Source: Salinivirgaceae bacterium
GTDB taxonomy: Bacteria > Bacteroidota > Bacteroidia > Bacteroidales > SZUA-534
Direction of reading: 5' to 3'
Assembly (NCBI GenBank): GCA_027858735.1
Contig: JAQICC010000357.1
Coordinates: 1-38,261, forward strand
DNA: 38,261 bases
Below the pieces are notes generated by a model, which saw only the letters and a program-made list of their open reading frames with translations, did no database searches and was not told the origin of the DNA. Positions within the stretch are counted from its first letter, which is position 1; each line of letters starts with the position of its first letter. A program made the position numbers and the translations under genes. Positions 33,651-38,261 of the stretch are shown in pieces.

Positions 33651-36366
33651 AGTACACTCTATACATGATGTTCGGAAGAAGAAACATTTGTTTCTCATAG
33701 CCAATATTATCGGGTTGACTTTCGTCGTAATATTCCGATAATTTTGCATCGCTGTTAGCAATATTCATTAAATCGAGAAAAAGTTCATGGGTTGAGTTTG
33801 GTCGGTTTATTTTGTAGCTGATCGATAAATTTACGTTGCAAACATGAACCAAATCATTGTCATAGGCTTTTGCATAATCCCAATACTTGTTGTTTGCAGG
33901 GTCAACGGCAACAACTCCATCAGCGTCTCTCAAAAGAGGAATATATCTTTGACCACCTCCGATATAGGCTTTTGTATTAATAGCCAATGTTTTATTCTGC
34001 TTTTTGCCTAAGTTTTTAAATTCTTTACCCCAAAGCAAATTAACGATGTAATTCCCATTGTACATAGTATTTCGCCAAACGCCCTCAAGTGTTTTATATT
34101 TCGATTCGTACAAGCTACTATTTAATACGAAATAGTAATTGTTATCGAAGAATCGTTCCATAGTAAATTCAATGCCATAATTTTTACCAACACCTTCATT
34201 AACCAGCGGAACGTAATGATAATCAACCCCTTCGTTTATGGTTGCATAATAGCTGGTATCATTATCTTCAACCGGCAAATTATAAAGATCCTGATAATAA
34301 AGTTCTAGTTTAACCTTTAAATATTCCGTAAAGCGTTTTTCATAACCAAGCACATAGTGATCAGCCATTAGCAAATCGAGATTTTTATTGGGTTCAGTAT
34401 AGCTACCATCGGGTTGTAGAACTTTTGTGAAATAATTGTGTGTTTTTTCACTGGTACTATGTTTACCATATCCCAAGCTTAGCGAATTGGTTTTATTCAA
34501 CTTCCAGTTCAAGGCAATTCGTGGTTCCAAAGTACTTTTCTTGTTTAGCAATACGTTCATGTTGTGAACCCCTGATACCATAGTTATATTGTCGGTTACA
34601 TTAAATTTCCAGCTCATAAAATTGCTTATGGAATTTACACGATTATTAAAATCGGTGGCATTTAACAAGCCCTTTGCATCTTCATTAAAAATATCCTGGT
34701 AATAATCACTAAAATTTACCATATATTTTGTGCCAATTTGAATTTTGTTTCGGGCATTTATTCGCTTACTATAGGTTGAGGCTGCCTGATAAGTCGAATT
34801 TTTCACACGACTTTTGAAGGTTTGAATGCGGTTGCCAACCGAATCATATAAATTTTCACCAATACCAGAATTAATTTTAAAAATGTTTTTTTCGTACAGA
34901 TCATCGTTAAAACCATTGGCTGAATATGATAGCGATGTTTTAACATAGCTGTCGTTTGTAATGGTAAGCGTGTTAATTATTCCAAGATTTAATAAGTTTG
35001 CTGTTTTATCATAATCTTTTACAATGGAAGCATTGCTTACTCTTCCTGGGGTGCCTACACCATCGGCACCAACATTTTTAAAATTACACCCACTTAAGCC
35101 GGCTAAACCAAAAACGGAAAAAGTTCCGGCTTTTTTTGTTGGCAAAACAGCCTTAAATGTAGCATCCTGATAATCTAGAACACCTTCCACTCCATCTAGC
35201 AAACCTAACTTGTCAATTAAAGATATGTTAGAATACCTGTAATTAATCAGGTATGAACCGGTATAGTCTTTTTTGAAAGGTCCTTCAACAGTAATATCTG
35301 TTCCCATTAAACCAAAGCCAACTGTAGCTTCAAAATTTTCGTTATTTCCTGTGCGTAATTTCATATCCATAACATTTGAAAGTACATTGCCATATTCAGG
35401 TGAAAAGGCTCCGGTATAAAAATCAGATGAAGTGAGCAAGTATTTGTTTAATGCTGTTAATGCGCCAAACGAAGCATTTTGATCATCTATATGGTAGGGG
35501 CTTGATATTTCAACACCATCCAATCGCCATTGCATGTATTTTGGTGAATTTCCCCTTACAACAATATCGCTACTGCCACCAGGTGTTTGTGCTACGCCAG
35601 CATAACTTGTCACCATGCGGGCCGGGTCGTCCATTCCACCAGTGTAGCGTTTGCTTTCATCGATAGATATTGATCGGGCACTGAGTAATGCTAATTCGTT
35701 AATGGCCTCGCCTCTTTTACGACCTGTTGTAATGGTAATTTCGTCGAGTTTTAATACCGATTCCCTCATATTTAAATTCAAAACAACCTCCTTGCCTGAA
35801 TTTACCTCAATATTTGGAATAAAGTTCTCATCGTAGCCCATGTATGAAAGATGCAGGTTAATTCTACCAACGGGGATGTGCTCTAACCTGAAATTACCTT
35901 GAACATCGGTTGAGGTTCCTATAATCGGATTTGTGCCGGGTATAATCACAGTTGCTCCAATTAAAGGCATTCTGCTGTCTTCATCAATAATTGCACCTCT
36001 GACTGTTTGGGTAAATTTAACACCCTCATTAACTTTATCATCAGTGTATAAAATAACTTTGTTCCCGTTTGTTTTATAGCGAATAGATTTGCCATGAAAA
36101 ACAAGCTCAAGAAAATCGCCAAGTTTCATTTGTTTGTTCTTGAAATTAACTTCAAAGTCTAACGAAACATTGCTTGAATAAGAAAAAACAATGTTATTAC
36201 TTTCCCCAATTTGCTTAAAAAGGTCTTTAGCAGTTCCTTTATAATTGGGAATGGTAATATTTTTTTCAAAAATGCTTGCCTGTGAAAAACAGAATATGCT
36301 ATATACCGATATAGCAATAAGAAGTAAGCCTTTTTTAATTGTTGGATTTAAAAATAATCGTGTCAT
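33646..36366 (-). CDS. TonB-dependent outer-membrane receptor with STN domain
   Basis: A 906-residue outer-membrane active transporter. After a signal peptide (ending SIFCFSQ) comes an STN/secretin-like domain (about 32-110, GESNNIVFSYSSNVSLDFEV), which in such systems signals to the anti-sigma factor. A carboxypeptidase-like beta domain follows (about 120-205, GATVIIPGTNPIIGTSTDVQGNFRL). The plug (about 215-330) contains DIVVRGNSPKYMQWRLDGVEI. The beta-barrel ends in an aromatic residue (YRVYF). No SusD partner lies next to it, so it is not a classical SusC. The start overlaps the fecR-like gene by 32 bp, suggesting translational coupling. The ligand is unknown: oligosaccharide, siderophore or cofactor are all open. 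Confidence 0.9.
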   Translation of the reverse strand: MTRLFLNPTIKKGLLLIAISVYSIFCFSQASIFEKNITIPNYKGTAKDLFKQIGESNNIVFSYSSNVSLDFEVNFKNKQMKLGDFLELVFHGKSIRYKTNGNKVILYTDDKVNEGVKFTQTVRGAIIDEDSRMPLIGATVIIPGTNPIIGTSTDVQGNFRLEHIPVGRINLHLSYMGYDENFIPNIEVNSGKEVVLNLNMRESVLKLDEITITTGRKRGEAINELALLSARSISIDESKRYTGGMDDPARMVTSYAGVAQTPGGSSDIVVRGNSPKYMQWRLDGVEISSPYHIDDQNASFGALTALNKYLLTSSDFYTGAFSPEYGNVLSNVMDMKLRTGNNENFEATVGFGLMGTDITVEGPFKKDYTGSYLINYRYSNISLIDKLGLLDGVEGVLDYQDATFKAVLPTKKAGTFSVFGLAGLSGCNFKNVGADGVGTPGRVSNASIVKDYDKTANLLNLGIINTLTITNDSYVKTSLSYSANGFNDDLYEKNIFKINSGIGENLYDSVGNRIQTFKSRVKNSTYQAASTYSKRINARNKIQIGTKYMVNFSDYYQDIFNEDAKGLLNATDFNNRVNSISNFMSWKFNVTDNITMVSGVHNMNVLLNKKSTLEPRIALNWKLNKTNSLSLGYGKHSTSEKTHNYFTKVLQPDGSYTEPNKNLDLLMADHYVLGYEKRFTEYLKVKLELYYQDLYNLPVEDNDTSYYATINEGVDYHYVPLVNEGVGKNYGIEFTMERFFDNNYYFVLNSSLYESKYKTLEGVWRNTMYNGNYIVNLLWGKEFKNLGKKQNKTLAINTKAYIGGGQRYIPLLRDADGVVAVDPANNKYWDYAKAYDNDLVHVCNVNLSISYKINRPNSTHELFLDLMNIANSDAKLSEYYDESQPDNIGYEKQMFLLPNIMYRVYF

Positions 36367-37345
36367 TTTTTTTTACATTTTTAGTGTTCAATAAAAGATT
36401 TAACTCTTCCAGAACAGCTTCAATGCTTTGATTGTCAAAGGTAGTGGTAATATTGAGCCCTTTGCCTTTTTCATCATCGAATAAAAGGGTTTTTGAGTAG
36501 TGCTTGTTTAGCAAATCAAAAACATCATTAACCGGTGTTTCGTTAAACTTCATAATGCCGGTTTTCCACGATTGAAAATTCAAATCGTTGATAATATCCT
36601 TCTTAAGACTCTTTTTAAAAGGGTCAAAGATTCCCTGTTCACCTGCATGAAGTTCAACTATATTGCTTTTGTCTGTAAAAAAAGTAACAACTCCCCTAAC
36701 TACTGAAACTTTTACATTTCCCGACAAATCTGAAAAAACATTGAATGAGGTACCAAGCACTTTGGTGGTAGTTTTGTTCGATGTAATTTGAAAAGGCAGT
36801 TTTTCGTTCCGTTGAACCTCAAAAAATGCTTCGCCTTTAAGTTCAAGCTTTCGGTTTTTAGCACCAAAGTGCTTTGAGAACGAAATCTCAGCATCACTAT
36901 TCAAATACACCATCGAACCATCTGCCAATAGGTAAGGCTCATTGTTTTTTAGATCGTTGCCAGAAACAATTAGCTGTTCTGAATTGAATACGACGTTCTT
37001 AAACAGAAAGGTTAATCCAATAACAAGGGCTACTAATGCTGCTACACGTAATAGTGAATTTAGCCTTATTATTTTTCGAGCAGTTTGAGGTTCAGGTAGT
37101 TCGATAAAATCAGGAACACTGTAGCCTGTCTTAACTTTATCAACAACCTGTTGCCAGTTTGCTTGTGTGGAATGTTTATCGAACGACGATAATTCATAGG
37201 TCTTTTTTAATTGAGCAAACAAGGCTGCATTTTCTGCAGACTCGTTATGCCATTCCTTAAAAAGAGCAACTTCTGAATCATCTGCCTTGTACTCAATAAT
37301 CCTGAGTAACAAAGTTTCGTCGATATTTTTCTGTTTGCTTTTCAT
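36335..37345 (-). CDS. FecR-family anti-sigma factor
   Basis: A 336-residue inner-membrane regulator that holds the neighbouring ECF sigma factor and receives the signal from the receptor STN domain. The cytoplasmic N-terminus is about 1-94 (ending ARKIIRLNSLL). One transmembrane helix spans about 97-117 (VAALVALVIGLTFLFKNVVF). The periplasmic FecR domain (about 135-235) includes LADGSMVYLNSDAEISF, GEAFFEVQRNEKLPFQI and VLGTSFNVFSD. A C-terminal DUF4974-like region (about 265-336, MKFNETPVNDVFDLLNKHYSKTLLF) completes it. It sits 49 bp after the sigma gene and overlaps the receptor gene by 32 bp. Confidence 0.93.
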   Translation of the reverse strand: MKSKQKNIDETLLLRIIEYKADDSEVALFKEWHNESAENAALFAQLKKTYELSSFDKHSTQANWQQVVDKVKTGYSVPDFIELPEPQTARKIIRLNSLLRVAALVALVIGLTFLFKNVVFNSEQLIVSGNDLKNNEPYLLADGSMVYLNSDAEISFSKHFGAKNRKLELKGEAFFEVQRNEKLPFQITSNKTTTKVLGTSFNVFSDLSGNVKVSVVRGVVTFFTDKSNIVELHAGEQGIFDPFKKSLKKDIINDLNFQSWKTGIMKFNETPVNDVFDLLNKHYSKTLLFDDEKGKGLNITTTFDNQSIEAVLEELNLLLNTKNVKKNDTIIFKSNN

Positions 37346-37394
37346 CGTGTTTCAACTATTTAACACCAAAAATATTTTTTCCCTACACCTTAGT

Positions 37395-37925
37395 TTAAAA
37401 AAATAGTGTGATTATACGTATTAAATGTTTTAATTCATTGCGTAATTGCTTAAGCGCCTTTGATATATACTTCTCGACAGTTTTATCTGAAATTTTCATT
37501 TGCTCGGCTATTTCATAATATTTAAATTTTTCGTACTTGCTTAGTATGAAAGCTTTACGCCAGTTTGGAGGAAGATTGTCAACTGCCTGGTGTAAGCTTG
37601 TTAGTACATCATCCTTTTTAAAATCTAAAGAATCTGCATCATCAGTTTCAAGGTTTGCATTTTCAATGGGCATCTTATTATTTTCAAATTTATGATCGCG
37701 CAAATAATTCAGGCTCGAGTTATGTACCGTTTTAGCAAGGTAGGGAGCCAGATTATCAATGTGTTTTACTTTTTCAAAGTTTTGCCAAATTTTAATAAAT
37801 ACATTTTGGACAATATCTTCAGCAAGCTCATAATCATTAACAATGCGGAATGATTTAAAAACCAAGGAATGAAAATTTTCATTGAAAAGTTTATTAATTA
37901 CCTGTTCCGCATTAAAATGTTTCAT
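37395..37925 (-). CDS. ECF-type RNA polymerase sigma factor
   Basis: A 176-residue extracytoplasmic-function sigma factor. Region 2 is seen at about 12-85 (SFRIVNDYELAEDIVQNVFIKIW). Region 4 lies at about 115-168 (LPPNWRKAFILSKYEKFKYYEIAEQM, then the recognition helix KISDKTVEKYISKALKQL). It heads the sigma, FecR, receptor cassette and would, when released, transcribe its own cassette. An upstream TATATTTG (minus strand, 37990-37983) fits the -7 consensus but no convincing -33 box was found. Confidence 0.94.
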   Translation of the reverse strand: MKHFNAEQVINKLFNENFHSLVFKSFRIVNDYELAEDIVQNVFIKIWQNFEKVKHIDNLAPYLAKTVHNSSLNYLRDHKFENNKMPIENANLETDDADSLDFKKDDVLTSLHQAVDNLPPNWRKAFILSKYEKFKYYEIAEQMKISDKTVEKYISKALKQLRNELKHLIRIITLFF

Positions 37926-38138
37926 TATATCTGCTTAATTTTCAGACTTGTCGCTTTGGTTATTTATGTCAGGCTCAATTCTCAAATATAACTGAATTAT
38001 TTTTATATCGATATATATTACTTAAACCAGAATTATACCTTTGATTAAACTAACTTGATTGATGCTTTAAACAATACTAAGATGAAAAATATCAAAAGAC
38101 TTTAATGGTTAGGGGAATAAACTGCAACCATAGTTGAC

Positions 38139-38261
38139 TTATACCCAAATTGAGCGATTCGCTATCGCAAATCTGCTCAATCGACTGAGGTCTTGTAAGG
38201 TTTTTATACTTTTCGTTTCCCCGAAATAATCGGGGCAGGCTACTCAAAATGTGAAAACCAA
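38139..38261 (+). repeat. MITE-like family A, copy 4 (cut by window end)
   Basis: The element starts at 38144 with CCCAAATTGAGCGATT, preceded by TTATA (38139-38143), and is near-identical to copies 2 and 3 up to the window end, including the CCCCGA/TCGGGG hairpin. It lies upstream of the sigma factor gene and is inverted relative to copy 1 at the other window edge. Confidence 0.85.

Noticed and set aside
33646-36366. Calling the TonB receptor a SusC
   Set aside because: It has an N-terminal STN domain and a sigma/FecR cassette but no SusD gene beside it. The SusC-type link plug motifs were not evident, so only the general receptor call is supported.

Overview
The window looks like chromosome of a Bacteroidota bacterium, probably a Marinilabiliales/Bacteroidales-type polysaccharide degrader; the order is a guess. 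The sequence is AT-rich. Type IX secretion sorting tails (YPNPA motifs) end three large secreted proteins. There is a 1377-residue hybrid two-component regulator of the Bacteroidota kind, an ECF-sigma/FecR/TonB-receptor cassette, and a few TAnnTTTG-like promoter elements. No rRNA, tRNA, CRISPR array, phage gene or transposase gene was seen.

Layout. (1) 0-15.6 kb is mostly housekeeping. It holds an ammonium transporter with its PII protein, an O-acetylhomoserine sulfhydrylase behind a structured leader, a giant BNR/PKD secreted protein, a C69 dipeptidase with malate dehydrogenase, a small retropepsin-like protease, an M3 oligoendopeptidase, an HNH/HTH protein and MazG. (2) 15.6-16.6 kb is a gene-free stretch of inverted repeats. 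(3) 16.6-31.6 kb is a carbohydrate-utilisation locus, all on the plus strand. It contains three divergent paralogues of one clan-GH-A-like hydrolase whose family I cannot name, an aldo/keto reductase, the hybrid regulator, and a GH5 enzyme with two CBM6-like domains. (4) 31.9-37.9 kb is on the minus strand. In transcription order it is ECF sigma factor, FecR anti-sigma, TonB-dependent receptor, a short repeat element, and a xylose-binding-protein-like periplasmic protein without ABC partners.

How it fits together (inference). The regulator would sense a glycan fragment in the periplasm and switch on the hydrolases. The secreted GH5 and GH-A-like enzymes would cut the glycan outside or at the surface, and the reductase would act on a sugar-derived aldehyde. 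No SusC/SusD pair lies beside the hydrolases, so uptake would depend on the nearby sigma-controlled receptor or on a transporter elsewhere. The substrate is not evident.

The least expected signal is a set of short non-autonomous elements (MITE-like, 170-232 bp) placed exactly in intergenic gaps. Family A has four copies, two cut by the window ends, with CCC/CCT-ended inverted termini and T/A-rich 5-bp target duplications. A second element has the same kind of ends and duplication. A third has 25-bp termini and a perfect 8-bp duplication directly behind the regulator stop codon. A fourth has a 10-bp near-perfect duplication. One family A copy appears to have inserted through the stop codon of the TonB receptor gene and restored it by target duplication. 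A perfect 25-bp inverted repeat with a 13-nt spacer lies just upstream of the hybrid regulator gene.
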